Origin: Promicromonospora sp. AC04
Lineage (GTDB): Bacteria; Actinomycetota; Actinomycetes; Actinomycetales; Cellulomonadaceae
Reading direction: 5' to 3'
Length of the DNA stretch: 64,000 bases
Assembly (NCBI RefSeq): GCF_003058225.1
Contig: NZ_QBUG01000002.1
Coordinates: forward strand, 620,001-684,000
Under the pieces are notes generated by a model, which worked only from the letters and a program-made list of their open reading frames with translations, ran no database searches and was not told where the DNA came from. How positions within the stretch are numbered: the first letter of the stretch is position 1; each line of letters starts with the position of its first letter. Below, in pieces: positions 43,342 to 51,075 of the stretch. A program made the position numbers and the translations under genes.

Positions 43342-44961
43342 ATGACCGAGAACACGGAGGTGTCGGCCTCCGCGGCCGCCGCGCCCGACAACCCGCCCAG
43401 CACGCTCCCCGCCGGCGAGCAGGACCTGGTGGAGGCCGCCGGGCACCCGGTGGGCTCCGGCAACGTCAAGCCGTCCTACGACCCCCGGCTCGCCAACGAG
43501 GACCTCGCCCCGCTGCGGGAGCAGAAGTGGTCGGCGTACAACATCTTCGCCTTCTGGATGTCCGACGTGCACAGCGTCGGCGGCTACGTCACCGCCGGCA
43601 GCCTCTTCGCGCTCGGCATCGCGAGCTGGCAGGTGCTCCTGGCCCTGCTGGTCGGCATCGTCATCGTGCAGGTGTTCACCAACCTGGTCGCCAAGCCCAG
43701 CCAGAGCACCGGCGTGCCCTTCCCGGTGATCAACCGCGCGGTCTTCGGCGTCAAGGGCGCGAACATCCCGGCGATCATCCGCGGCCTCATCGCGGTGGCC
43801 TGGTACGGCGTGCAGACGTTTCTCGCCGCCGAGTCGCTGAACATCGTGTTCCTCAAGTTCATCCCCGCCAGCGCGGCGCTCGTCGAGCCGACCTTCCTCG
43901 GGCTGAGCGCCCTGGGCTGGATCTCGTATGCCGTGCTCTGGTGCGCGCAGGCCGCGCTGTTCTGGAACGGCATGGAGACGATCCGCAGGTTCATCGACTG
44001 GGCCGGCCCCGCCGTCTACGTGGTGATGATCGCGCTGGCGGTCTACCTCGTCTCGCAGGCCGGCTTGTCCAACATCAGCCTGAGCCTCGCGGAGGGTGAG
44101 CCGCTGACCGGCTGGGCCTCGGTGGGCGTGTTCTGCACGGCGGTCGCGATCGTCGTGTCCTACTTCTCGGGCCCGATGCTCAACTTCGGCGACTTCGCTC
44201 GGTACGGGCGCTCGTTCAAGGCGGTCAAGCGCGGCAACCTGCTGGGACTGCCGGTCAACTTCCTGTTCTTCTCGCTCCTGACGGTGATCACGGCGTCGGC
44301 CACGGTGCCGGTGTTCGGCGAGCTGATCACCGACCCCATCCACACCGTGGAGCGCATCGACACCCCGTTCGCGATCCTGCTCGGCGGCCTCACGTTCGTC
44401 ACGGCGACGGTGGGCATCAACATCGTCGCGAACTTCATCTCCCCCGCGTTCGACTTCTCCAACGTGGCCCCGCAGAAGATCAGCTGGCGCATGGGCGGCA
44501 TGATCGCCGCCGTCGGCTCCGTGCTCCTGCTGCCCTGGAACTGGTACGACGACGCCGACGCGATCCACTACACGCTCGGCGTGCTGGGCGCCCTGATCGG
44601 GCCGCTGTTCGGCATCCTCATCGCCGGCTACTACGTCGCTGCCAAGCAGCGGGTGCTCGTCGACGACATGTTCACCATGTCGCCCGAGGGCGCCTACTGG
44701 TACACGAACGGCTACAACCGCAACGGCGTGCTCGCGGTCTTCCTGGCGGGTGTGCCCACGGTGCTCCTGGGCGTGGCGCCCAAGCTGATCGCCGACCTCG
44801 GGTACTTCGACATCTCCTGGATCGGCAACTACACCTGGTTCATCGGGTGCGGCCTCGGCTTCGTCGCCTTCTGGTGGCTGGAGCGGCTCAGCCCGCAGAT
44901 CCCGTCCTTCGACGGCGTCACCGCGGGTGTGGCCGACGGCGCCGCGGGCACCACGGCCTGA
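43342..44961 (+). CDS. NCS1 family nucleobase/hydantoin:cation symporter
   Basis: A 539-aa, twelve-helix uptake transporter of the NCS1 family (Mhp1/PucI/CodB group). The N-terminal NEDLAPLREQKWSAYNIFAFWMSDVHSVGGY is the family entry motif. Later segments AWYGVQTFLAAESL and NISLSLAEG fit the substrate-binding helices. The exact substrate (hydantoin, allantoin, cytosine or uracil) cannot be decided by reading; the racemase gene 3 bp downstream favours a hydantoin or ureide. ATG 43342 has GGAAGG upstream. Confidence 0.87.
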   Translation: MTENTEVSASAAAAPDNPPSTLPAGEQDLVEAAGHPVGSGNVKPSYDPRLANEDLAPLREQKWSAYNIFAFWMSDVHSVGGYVTAGSLFALGIASWQVLLALLVGIVIVQVFTNLVAKPSQSTGVPFPVINRAVFGVKGANIPAIIRGLIAVAWYGVQTFLAAESLNIVFLKFIPASAALVEPTFLGLSALGWISYAVLWCAQAALFWNGMETIRRFIDWAGPAVYVVMIALAVYLVSQAGLSNISLSLAEGEPLTGWASVGVFCTAVAIVVSYFSGPMLNFGDFARYGRSFKAVKRGNLLGLPVNFLFFSLLTVITASATVPVFGELITDPIHTVERIDTPFAILLGGLTFVTATVGINIVANFISPAFDFSNVAPQKISWRMGGMIAAVGSVLLLPWNWYDDADAIHYTLGVLGALIGPLFGILIAGYYVAAKQRVLVDDMFTMSPEGAYWYTNGYNRNGVLAVFLAGVPTVLLGVAPKLIADLGYFDISWIGNYTWFIGCGLGFVAFWWLERLSPQIPSFDGVTAGVADGAAGTTA

Positions 44962-44964
44962 TCG

Positions 44965-45753
44965 GTGCGGATCCACCTCATCAACCCCAACACCTCCCGG
45001 GCGATGACCGACAAGATAGCGGTCACCGCCCGGGAGGTGGCGGGTCCCGACGTCTCGATCGCCGCCACCTGCCCGGCGCCGGGAGCGGGGCCCGCCGCCG
45101 TCGAGAGCCACACCGACGAGGCGTGGGCCGCACTCGTGGTGGCGCAGCAGGTCGCGGCCGCAGAGGCAGCGGCCTCGCCGTACGACGGCGGTGCGCCCGG
45201 CGTCGGCCCAGCGCCCGACGTCGGCCCAGCGAACGACGTCAGCCCCGCGGACGGCTACGTCGTCGCGTGCTTCGGCGACCCCGGCCTCGACGCGGCGCGG
45301 GAGCTGACCACGGCCCCGGTCGTCGGGATCGCCGAGGCCGCCATGCACGTCGCCACCCTGTCCGGCCGCACGTTCGCCGTGGTCACCACGCTGTCGCGCA
45401 CCCTGGGCCGCGCGCACGACCTGGTACGGCGCTACGGCTTCGAGGACGCCTGCGTCGCCATGTACGCCGCGGACGTCCCGGTCCTCGACCTGGAGGACGC
45501 CGGCTCAGCCGCCAGGGAACGGATCGCCGAGCTCTGCGAGCGCGCGGTCCGCGACGACGGCGCCGATACCGTGGTCCTCGGCTGCGCCGGCATGACCGAC
45601 CTCTGCGCGGACCTCACCAAGCGCACGGGGGTACCGGTGATCGACGGCGTCGCGGCCGCCGTCGGCCTGGTGTCGGGCATGGCGCGGATGGGCGCGGGAA
45701 CGAGCAAGCACGACGAGTACGCCCCACCGCCCCGCCCCCCGGGGAGCGGCTGA
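44965..45753 (+). CDS. Aspartate/glutamate/hydantoin racemase family protein
   Basis: A 262-aa member of the Asp/Glu/hydantoin racemase superfamily. The start RIHLINPNTSRAMTDKI is typical of hydantoin racemases. The two catalytic cysteines are in VVACFGDPGLDAARE and VVLGCAGMTDL. An 18-aa insert of three hexapeptides (45193-45246) lies before the first cysteine. GTG 44965 comes 3 bp after the transporter stop, so they form an operon. No hydantoinase gene lies in the window. Confidence 0.83.
   Translation: MRIHLINPNTSRAMTDKIAVTAREVAGPDVSIAATCPAPGAGPAAVESHTDEAWAALVVAQQVAAAEAAASPYDGGAPGVGPAPDVGPANDVSPADGYVVACFGDPGLDAARELTTAPVVGIAEAAMHVATLSGRTFAVVTTLSRTLGRAHDLVRRYGFEDACVAMYAADVPVLDLEDAGSAARERIAELCERAVRDDGADTVVLGCAGMTDLCADLTKRTGVPVIDGVAAAVGLVSGMARMGAGTSKHDEYAPPPRPPGSG
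45193..45246 (+). repeat. 18-bp in-frame tandem repeat (three units) in the racemase gene
   Basis: Three consecutive 18-nt units encode A-P-G-V-G-P, A-P-D-V-G-P and A-N-D-V-S-P, followed by A-D. Units 1 and 2 differ by one base. The expansion sits in a loop before the first catalytic cysteine. Confidence 0.85.
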
Positions 45754-45815
45754 CGCGTGAGGCGGACGCCGGAGCGTTACACCACGACGTCGGCACTTTG
45801 CTGGGCTCCCGCGCC

Positions 45816-45881
45816 GAGGTCGGCACTTCGCATCGAGATCGGTTCAGCGCTGGACCGATCTCGATGCCAACTGCCGACTTC
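45816..45881. terminator. 66-nt palindrome between convergent racemase and rex genes
   Basis: Arms 45816-45843 and 45854-45881 match at 25 of 28 positions, and the central 10 nt continue the pairing with one wobble. The core TTCGCATCGAGATCGG is identical to that of the palindrome at 16159-16224, also 66 nt long. Confidence 0.75.
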
Positions 45882-45899
45882 GAGAGGTGTCGCGCAGAG

Positions 45900-46547
45900 T
45901 CAGAGCGCCGCAGCCCGCGTCGCCGCGTGGAAGGCCAGGATCTGCAGCTCGCCGCCGACGTCGACCGACCGCACCACCACGTCGTCGGGCACCTGGAGCG
46001 CGATCGGCGCGAAGTTGAGGATCTCGCGGACGCCCGCGCCGACCACGGCGTCGGCCACGTCCTGGGCCACGTGGCCCGGCAGCGCGAGGATCACCATCGT
46101 CACGCGGTCGCGACTGATGACGTCGGCCACCGCGCGGACGTGCTCGACGGTCACACCGGCCACGCGCGTCCCCACGACGTCGGCGGACGCGTCGAGCAGC
46201 GCAACCACCTGAAAGCCGCGCGTCGCGTACCCGGAGTAGTTCGCGAGGGCGTGCCCGAGGTTGCCGATGCCGACAATCGCCAGCCGGTGCTCCGTCTCGA
46301 GCCCGAGGGCGACCGTGATGTACGAGGCGAGCGACTCGACGTCGTACCCGACGCCGCGCGTGCCGAACGAACCCAGGTACGAGAGGTCCTTGCGCAGCTG
46401 CGCCGAGCTCACGCCCGACCGCTCGGCGAGCTCCGTCGAGGAGGTGAGGTCCACCCCCTCGGCCGCGAGGTCGCGCAGGGCGCGCAAATAGTAGGGCAGC
46501 CTCCCCACGGTTGCCGCCGGGACTGTCCCGTCACTGAGTTCGACCAC
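45900..46547 (-). CDS. rex: Redox-sensing transcriptional repressor Rex
   Basis: The NADH/NAD+ sensor that represses respiratory genes when NADH is low, 215 aa. The N-terminal winged helix starts TVPAATVGRLPYYLRAL, with SSAQLRKDLSYLGSFGTRGVGYDV as the DNA-binding signature. The Rossmann motif is AIVGIGNLGHALANY, and the swapped C-terminal helix is present. GTG 46547 has GGGGAG six bases upstream. The likely target in this window is the ggr-nuo operon (site at 16024). It lies 60 bp downstream of the glutaredoxin gene. Confidence 0.95.
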   Translation of the reverse strand: MVELSDGTVPAATVGRLPYYLRALRDLAAEGVDLTSSTELAERSGVSSAQLRKDLSYLGSFGTRGVGYDVESLASYITVALGLETEHRLAIVGIGNLGHALANYSGYATRGFQVVALLDASADVVGTRVAGVTVEHVRAVADVISRDRVTMVILALPGHVAQDVADAVVGAGVREILNFAPIALQVPDDVVVRSVDVGGELQILAFHAATRAAAL

Positions 46548-46607
46548 GTGCTGCTCCCCTCCCCGCAACCACTGTGTTGCGGGCGTACGCACACACTGCC
46601 GGGACGA

Positions 46608-46856
46608 TCATGCCAGCAGGCGGGCCAGGCGCGCACCGTCCACGCGCCAGAAACCTTGCTGGACCCCGTCCACCTCGAGCACGGGGACGTATTCCCCGTA
46701 CTTCTCCCGCAGCGCGGGCGCGCTGTCGATGTCGACCTCGCGCCACTGAGCCCCCGCACTCTCGCACACCTGCACGACGACGGCACGCGCGTCCTCGCAC
46801 AGGTGGCACGCCTCGCGGGTGTACAGGACGACGCGGGCTTCGGCAGGAGCTGTCAC
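46608..46856 (-). CDS. Glutaredoxin-family thiol protein
   Basis: An 82-aa thioredoxin-fold protein with the redox motif TREACHLCEDA (Cys ~17 and ~20) and a cis-proline region YVPVLEVDG. It belongs to the short DUF836/glutaredoxin-like family found upstream of rex in many actinobacteria. GTG 46856 lies 6 nt after TAACCT (leaderless). A small hairpin (CCGCAAC/GTTGCGG near 46564) separates it from rex and may attenuate read-through. Confidence 0.87.
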   Translation of the reverse strand: MTAPAEARVVLYTREACHLCEDARAVVVQVCESAGAQWREVDIDSAPALREKYGEYVPVLEVDGVQQGFWRVDGARLARLLA

Positions 46857-46870
46857 GCCCCGAGGTTACG

Positions 46871-47542
46871 TCACACGCGGGGCGCCGGACGGCCCGTGTC
46901 CGGAAGCCGTCCGTCCGCCCACTGCACCCCCCAGGCGAGCACCAGGAAGACGACCGCGACGATCGCCGAGTTGGTGATCGCACCGGCGTAGCCGAGCGCG
47001 TTCACGTCGAGGAACGGGTACGGGTACCAGCCAGTGGCGGCGCCGCGGACGAACGTGTAGACGAGCCACACGATCGGGTAGACGACCGACCACCACACGG
47101 TCTGCGCGGTCACGCGCGGCCGCGGCCCCACCCACAGCCAGACCACGACGGCGAACAGCGGCGCCAGGACGTGCAGCATCGAGTTCGACACCACCCCGGC
47201 CCCGGTCAGCTCAACGAGGCCGCGCAGCATGGTGTTGTAGACGATCCCGGTGACAGCGATGCACAGCAGGGCGTCCAGGCGCAGCACGCGGAAGACCGGC
47301 CCGTCCCGGCGCGGATCCATCGCGAGCGCCAGCGACACCCCGCCGATCAGCAGGTTCGACTGGATGGTGAAGAAGCTGAAGAGCCGCACCATGCGTTCGG
47401 CGTGCGTCGGGGCGAGCCCGGGGCCGCCGGTGATCGCGACGACGAGCTCGATAGCGAAGCCGCCGAGCGCGAGCACGGCGACCAGCAGATGGAGAAATCG
47501 TGCGAGGCGGGCTCGCTCCGGTGTCCTGATCTCGTGCGTCAC
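46871..47542 (-). CDS. Pr6Pr family membrane protein
   Basis: A 223-aa integral membrane protein with six hydrophobic helices and the family elements FFTIQSNLLIGGVSLAL, YPIVWLVYTFVRGAATGWYPYPFLDV and NSMLHVLAPL. Function unknown; the family is distantly related to FAR-17a/AIG1-like hydrolases. GTG 47542 lies 6 nt after TAGAAC. The glutaredoxin gene follows after 14 bp, although that gene has its own promoter. Confidence 0.8.
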   Translation of the reverse strand: MTHEIRTPERARLARFLHLLVAVLALGGFAIELVVAITGGPGLAPTHAERMVRLFSFFTIQSNLLIGGVSLALAMDPRRDGPVFRVLRLDALLCIAVTGIVYNTMLRGLVELTGAGVVSNSMLHVLAPLFAVVVWLWVGPRPRVTAQTVWWSVVYPIVWLVYTFVRGAATGWYPYPFLDVNALGYAGAITNSAIVAVVFLVLAWGVQWADGRLPDTGRPAPRV

Positions 47543-47620
47543 TCCCCGGTTCTACCAGCCGTTCCGCGCGGGTGCCCGGCGAGGACTTGCGCGGTGCGGC
47601 ACGCGGATAGAGTGACCTCC

Positions 47621-48415
47621 ATGCCGTCGACGCACCCCTCGTCCGCCACCGCGGCGTTCTTCGACGTCGACAACACGATCATCCGCGGTGCGAGCGCCTT
47701 TCACCTGGCCAAGTCCGCGTACCAGCGCAAGTTCTTCGGTACGCGGGACATCCTCAGGTTCGCCATGGTCCAGGCGCGCTACCTGCTCTGGGGCGAGAAC
47801 AAGGAGCAGATCGACCTGGTGCGCAACCGTGCCCTGTCGCTCATCGCGGGCCGCAGCGTGGCCGAGATCGCCACCCTCGGCGAGGAGGTGTGGGACGCCG
47901 TCCTGTCCCTGCGGATCTACCCCGGCACGCGCCGGCTGCTCGACGAGCACATCGCCGCCGGGCACCAGGTCTGGCTCATCACCGCCACGCCGGTGGAGAT
48001 AGCGCAGCTCATCGCAAGGCGGCTGGGCGCAACGGGTGCGCTCGGCACCATCGCGGAGCACAAGGACGGGTTCTACACCGGCCGGCTCAAGGGCGACCTC
48101 ATGCACGGCCAGGCCAAGGCGGACGCCATCGTCGAGCTCGCGAACGTCAACGAGATCGACCTCGAGGAGAGCTACGCGTACGGCGACTCGCTGAACGACC
48201 TGCCGATGATGCGGGTGGTGGGCCACCCCTGCCCGATCAACCCCGACCTGCGGCTGCGCCGGCACGCGCAGGAGGTGGGCTGGCCCATCCGCGAGTTCCG
48301 CGGGCGGTCGCAGCGCGTGGCGGGGCGCGGGGTGCGCACCGCGTCATGGGCGGGCGCCGCGTGGGTGCTCGGTCTGGTGCTGCGGGCTGCGCGCCGTCGG
48401 CTGCGCGGGCAATAG
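47621..48415 (+). CDS. HAD-IB family phosphatase (SerB-like)
   Basis: A 264-aa haloacid-dehalogenase-superfamily hydrolase, subfamily IB. Motif I is AFFDVDNTII (nucleophile Asp), motif II is VWLITATP, and motifs III/IV are KADAIVELA with YAYGDSLNDLPMM. The basic C-terminal ~40 residues (GRSQRVAGRGV through RRRLRGQ) include one possible membrane helix. Similar actinobacterial proteins are annotated as phosphoserine- or glycerophosphate-phosphatase-like; the substrate is open. ATG 47621 lies 7 nt after TAGAGT. Confidence 0.87.
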   Translation: MPSTHPSSATAAFFDVDNTIIRGASAFHLAKSAYQRKFFGTRDILRFAMVQARYLLWGENKEQIDLVRNRALSLIAGRSVAEIATLGEEVWDAVLSLRIYPGTRRLLDEHIAAGHQVWLITATPVEIAQLIARRLGATGALGTIAEHKDGFYTGRLKGDLMHGQAKADAIVELANVNEIDLEESYAYGDSLNDLPMMRVVGHPCPINPDLRLRRHAQEVGWPIREFRGRSQRVAGRGVRTASWAGAAWVLGLVLRAARRRLRGQ

Positions 48416-48498
48416 TTCCGGACGGCGCTCCCGCCGTCTGCCGGAGGCTCGACAGCAACCCTCGGTAGCCGACCGAGGCGACCGTCCACGCACGAAGA

Positions 48499-48525
48499 AG
48501 GCCCGGCCCCAACGGGGCCGGGCCT
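48499..48525 (-). terminator. Intrinsic terminator of the bS22 gene
   Basis: A perfect 12-bp GC stem (AGGCCCGGCCCC and its complement) with a 3-nt loop. On the minus strand it is followed by TTCTTCGT. It is the most classical terminator in the window and also faces the convergent HAD gene. Confidence 0.9.
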
Positions 48526-48553
48526 GCTCGTCACGCGCCCGACGGCGCGCGCG

Positions 48554-48652
48554 TCACTTCTTGTTGCGGCGCTGGTGGCGCGTCTTACGAAGCAGCTTGC
48601 GGTGCTTCTTCTTCGCCATACGCTTGCGGCGCTTCTTGATGACGGAGCCCAT
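48554..48652 (-). CDS. Small ribosomal subunit protein bS22 (AURKAIP1/COX24-like)
   Basis: A 32-aa, extremely basic peptide (MGSVIKKRRKRMAKKKHRK at the start) almost identical to bS22 seen in mycobacterial ribosome structures. It is a small-subunit protein specific to actinobacteria. ATG 48652 is preceded by GAGGACCT, a good Shine-Dalgarno. A TAGGGT box at 48780 would give a ~120-nt leader. Such tiny genes are often missed. It lies alone between convergent and tandem neighbours, with its own terminator. Confidence 0.93.
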   Translation of the reverse strand: MGSVIKKRRKRMAKKKHRKLLRKTRHQRRNKK

Positions 48653-48882
48653 AGGTCCTCGCAATGTTCGATCGGTCGGCGGCAGCCCGACGACGGGCCG
48701 CTCAGCGAAATGGTCCACGGTTGGTCCGGGACAGTGACGCCAGAGTGACGATGGCCGACCAACACGAAAGGGAGTCCGCACCCTAGGCTACCTGCTCTGC
48801 CGCGCGCCCCGTAATCGACGGGGGTGTGAGGTTGCACCGACCGGTCCCGGGCGGACTGGTCACGCCGCCGCGGACGCGCTGA

Positions 48883-49551
48883 TCACGGCCGCGCCGCGAA
48901 CCGTTCGAGCAGCTCGGCGTGGCCCGAGCAGACGAGCAGGTCGTTGGCGGAGACCCGCGTCTCCGGCGTCGCGTAGACGAAGTCCACGCCGGGCGACTTC
49001 ACCCCGATCACGGTGATGCCGTACCGCTTGCGGATGTTCGACTGCGCCAGCGTGAAACCCTGCGCCTCCTTGGGCGGGCGCATCTTCACGATGGTGAAGC
49101 CGTCCTCGACCTCGATGTAGTCGAGCAGCTTGCCGCTCACGAGGTGAGCCACGCGCGAACCGGCGTCGGCCTCCGGGAAGACGACGTGGTGGGCGCCGAT
49201 GCGGGTCAGGATGCGACCGTGCTCCGCGGAGATCGCCTTGGCCCAGATCTGCGGCGTACTGAGGTCCACCAGGTTGCCCGTGATCAGCACGGACGCTTCG
49301 AGCGACGAGCCGACGCCGACGACCGCGACGCCGAAGTCCTTCGCGCCGAGCTGCTCCAGCGCGTCCGGGTTGGACGCGTCGGCCTCCACCAGCGGCAGCC
49401 GCCCGGACCACTGGGCCACCAGGACGGGGTCCTGCTCGACGGCGAGCACGTCCTGGCCCAGCCGGTCCAGGGTCGCGCCGATCGACGACCCGAACCGGCC
49501 CAGGCCGATCACCAGCACACCCGCGTCCCGCTCGGGCTTCTTCTCCGGCAC
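48883..49551 (-). CDS. ktrA: Potassium uptake regulatory protein KtrA (RCK domain)
   Basis: The cytoplasmic RCK subunit that gates the KtrB potassium channel in response to nucleotides, 222 aa. The Rossmann loop is VLVIGLGRFGSSIG and the second acidic strand end is LAVEQDP. An RCK_C domain follows from about residue 140. GTG 49551 is chosen for its GAGAGG ribosome-binding site; an in-frame TTG at 49569 overlapping the ktrB stop is an alternative. It is co-transcribed with ktrB. Confidence 0.92.
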   Translation of the reverse strand: MPEKKPERDAGVLVIGLGRFGSSIGATLDRLGQDVLAVEQDPVLVAQWSGRLPLVEADASNPDALEQLGAKDFGVAVVGVGSSLEASVLITGNLVDLSTPQIWAKAISAEHGRILTRIGAHHVVFPEADAGSRVAHLVSGKLLDYIEVEDGFTIVKMRPPKEAQGFTLAQSNIRKRYGITVIGVKSPGVDFVYATPETRVSANDLLVCSGHAELLERFAARP

Positions 49552-49561
49552 GGCATTCCTC

Positions 49562-50962
49562 TCAGCCAATGATTGGGCGTTCCTCGGGGAAGCGTACGAT
49601 GCGTCGCCGGTCGCGCAGCGCCAGCACCGCCACGACGGTCACCGCACCGGTGCGCCCCACGAACATCAGGACGGCGAGCACGTACTTCCCGGCGTCCGGC
49701 AGGCCGGGAGTGATCCCCGTGGACAGTCCGACGGTCGCGAACGCCGACAGGACCTCGAACAGCACCTGGGACAGGGGGAGGCCGGTGACCTCCAGCAGCG
49801 CCACGCACGAGACCAGCACGATGCTCGCCCCCGTGAACACCACGGCGATGGACAGCCGCAGCACGTCCCGCGGGATGCGACGGCCGAACGCCTCGATGTC
49901 CCGGTCACCACGCGCCTCGGCGAAGATCGCGAGCAGCATGACGGCGAGCGTCGTCACCTTGATGCCGCCGGCGGTCGACGCCGAGCCACCACCCACGAAC
50001 ATCAGGGCGTCCTGGATGAGCCAGCTCGACTCGGTCATGGCCCCGACGTCGACGGTGCTGAACCCGCCGGAGCGCGGCATGATCCCGGCGAAGGCGGCCG
50101 CCAGCAGCTTTTCCCCGAAGCTCATGGGTCCGAACGTCTCGGAGTTGGTCCATTCCAGGATCAGGATCAGCAGCGCACCCACCACGAACAGCGCGCCACT
50201 GGTCACGAGCGTGAGCTTGCTGTGCAGCGAGAGCTTCTTGGTCCAGCGGCTCCAGCGCTGTCCCGGCCGGGGCAGCGCCCGCTGGATGTTGAGGATGACG
50301 GGGAACCCGAGGGCGCCGACGAACACGCCGAGCGCGATGGGCAGCAGGAGCGTCCAGTCCCCGACGTGCGGCATGAGGCCCTCGGTGGTGGGCACGAAAC
50401 CCGCGTTGTTGAACGCGGAGATCCCGTAGAACAGCGAGTGCCAGGCCGCCGTGCCCACGTTGCCCTCGAGCACGAGGAACCGCGGAAAGAGCAGCAGGGC
50501 GATCGACAGCTCGAGCGTGGTCGCGGTGACGATGATGACCCGGACCAGCGACCCGACGTCGCCCAGCCGGCTCGTCTTGGTCTCCGACGCGGTGAGCAGC
50601 CTCTGCGTCAGCCCGATCTTGCGCGACACGATCATGCCCAGGAGCGAGGCGACGGTCATGATCCCGAAGCCGCCCACCTTGATGCCCGTGAGGATGACGA
50701 TCTGCCCGTACAGGGACCAGTAGGTCGCCGTGTCCTGCACCACGAGCCCCGTGACGCACACGGCGGAGACCGCGGTGAACAGTGCGTCGACGAACGTCGC
50801 GCCCTCGCCGTCGGCGGTCGCGAACGGCACCGCCAGGAGCGCCGCGAACAGCCCCACCACGCAGGCGAAGACCGTGACCGCCAGTCGCGCCGGGGCCCGG
50901 AAGGCGAGCTCGTCGACCAGCTCCCGGATCCCGAACAGCCGGTGCCGCAAGCTCGGCGCCAT
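49562..50962 (-). CDS. ktrB: Potassium uptake membrane subunit KtrB (TrkH family)
   Basis: The ion-conducting TrkH/KtrB subunit, 466 aa with four helix-pore-helix repeats. Selectivity-filter-like loops are TAVSAVCVTGLVV, ISAFNNAGF, SASTAGGIKVTT and FATVGLSTGITPGL, each with the filter glycine. The start is taken at ATG 50962 with GGGAGGGAG upstream; an ATG at 50986 would add eight residues but lacks a ribosome-binding site. Confidence 0.93.
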   Translation of the reverse strand: MAPSLRHRLFGIRELVDELAFRAPARLAVTVFACVVGLFAALLAVPFATADGEGATFVDALFTAVSAVCVTGLVVQDTATYWSLYGQIVILTGIKVGGFGIMTVASLLGMIVSRKIGLTQRLLTASETKTSRLGDVGSLVRVIIVTATTLELSIALLLFPRFLVLEGNVGTAAWHSLFYGISAFNNAGFVPTTEGLMPHVGDWTLLLPIALGVFVGALGFPVILNIQRALPRPGQRWSRWTKKLSLHSKLTLVTSGALFVVGALLILILEWTNSETFGPMSFGEKLLAAAFAGIMPRSGGFSTVDVGAMTESSWLIQDALMFVGGGSASTAGGIKVTTLAVMLLAIFAEARGDRDIEAFGRRIPRDVLRLSIAVVFTGASIVLVSCVALLEVTGLPLSQVLFEVLSAFATVGLSTGITPGLPDAGKYVLAVLMFVGRTGAVTVVAVLALRDRRRIVRFPEERPIIG

Positions 50963-51075
50963 CCGACCCGCTCCCTCCCCCTGCATCCCGACGATCGACG
51001 CCCTACTCTGCCACGCCGCCGGGCGGGTACCGGACAGAAACTCTTGCGGTGGCGCCTGTCCGTTACCGTGGGCGG

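Noticed and set aside
46564-46584. Second Rex operator ahead of rex for autoregulation
   Set aside because: Only a small hairpin (CCGCAAC/GTTGCGG) is present; the TTGTGAA/TTCACAA arms of a Rex site are absent there and upstream of the glutaredoxin gene.
48416-48900. tRNA or other structured RNA gene in the region around bS22
   Set aside because: No cloverleaf or TTCGA-type T-loop was found; the structures seen are the bS22 terminator and a promoter/leader.
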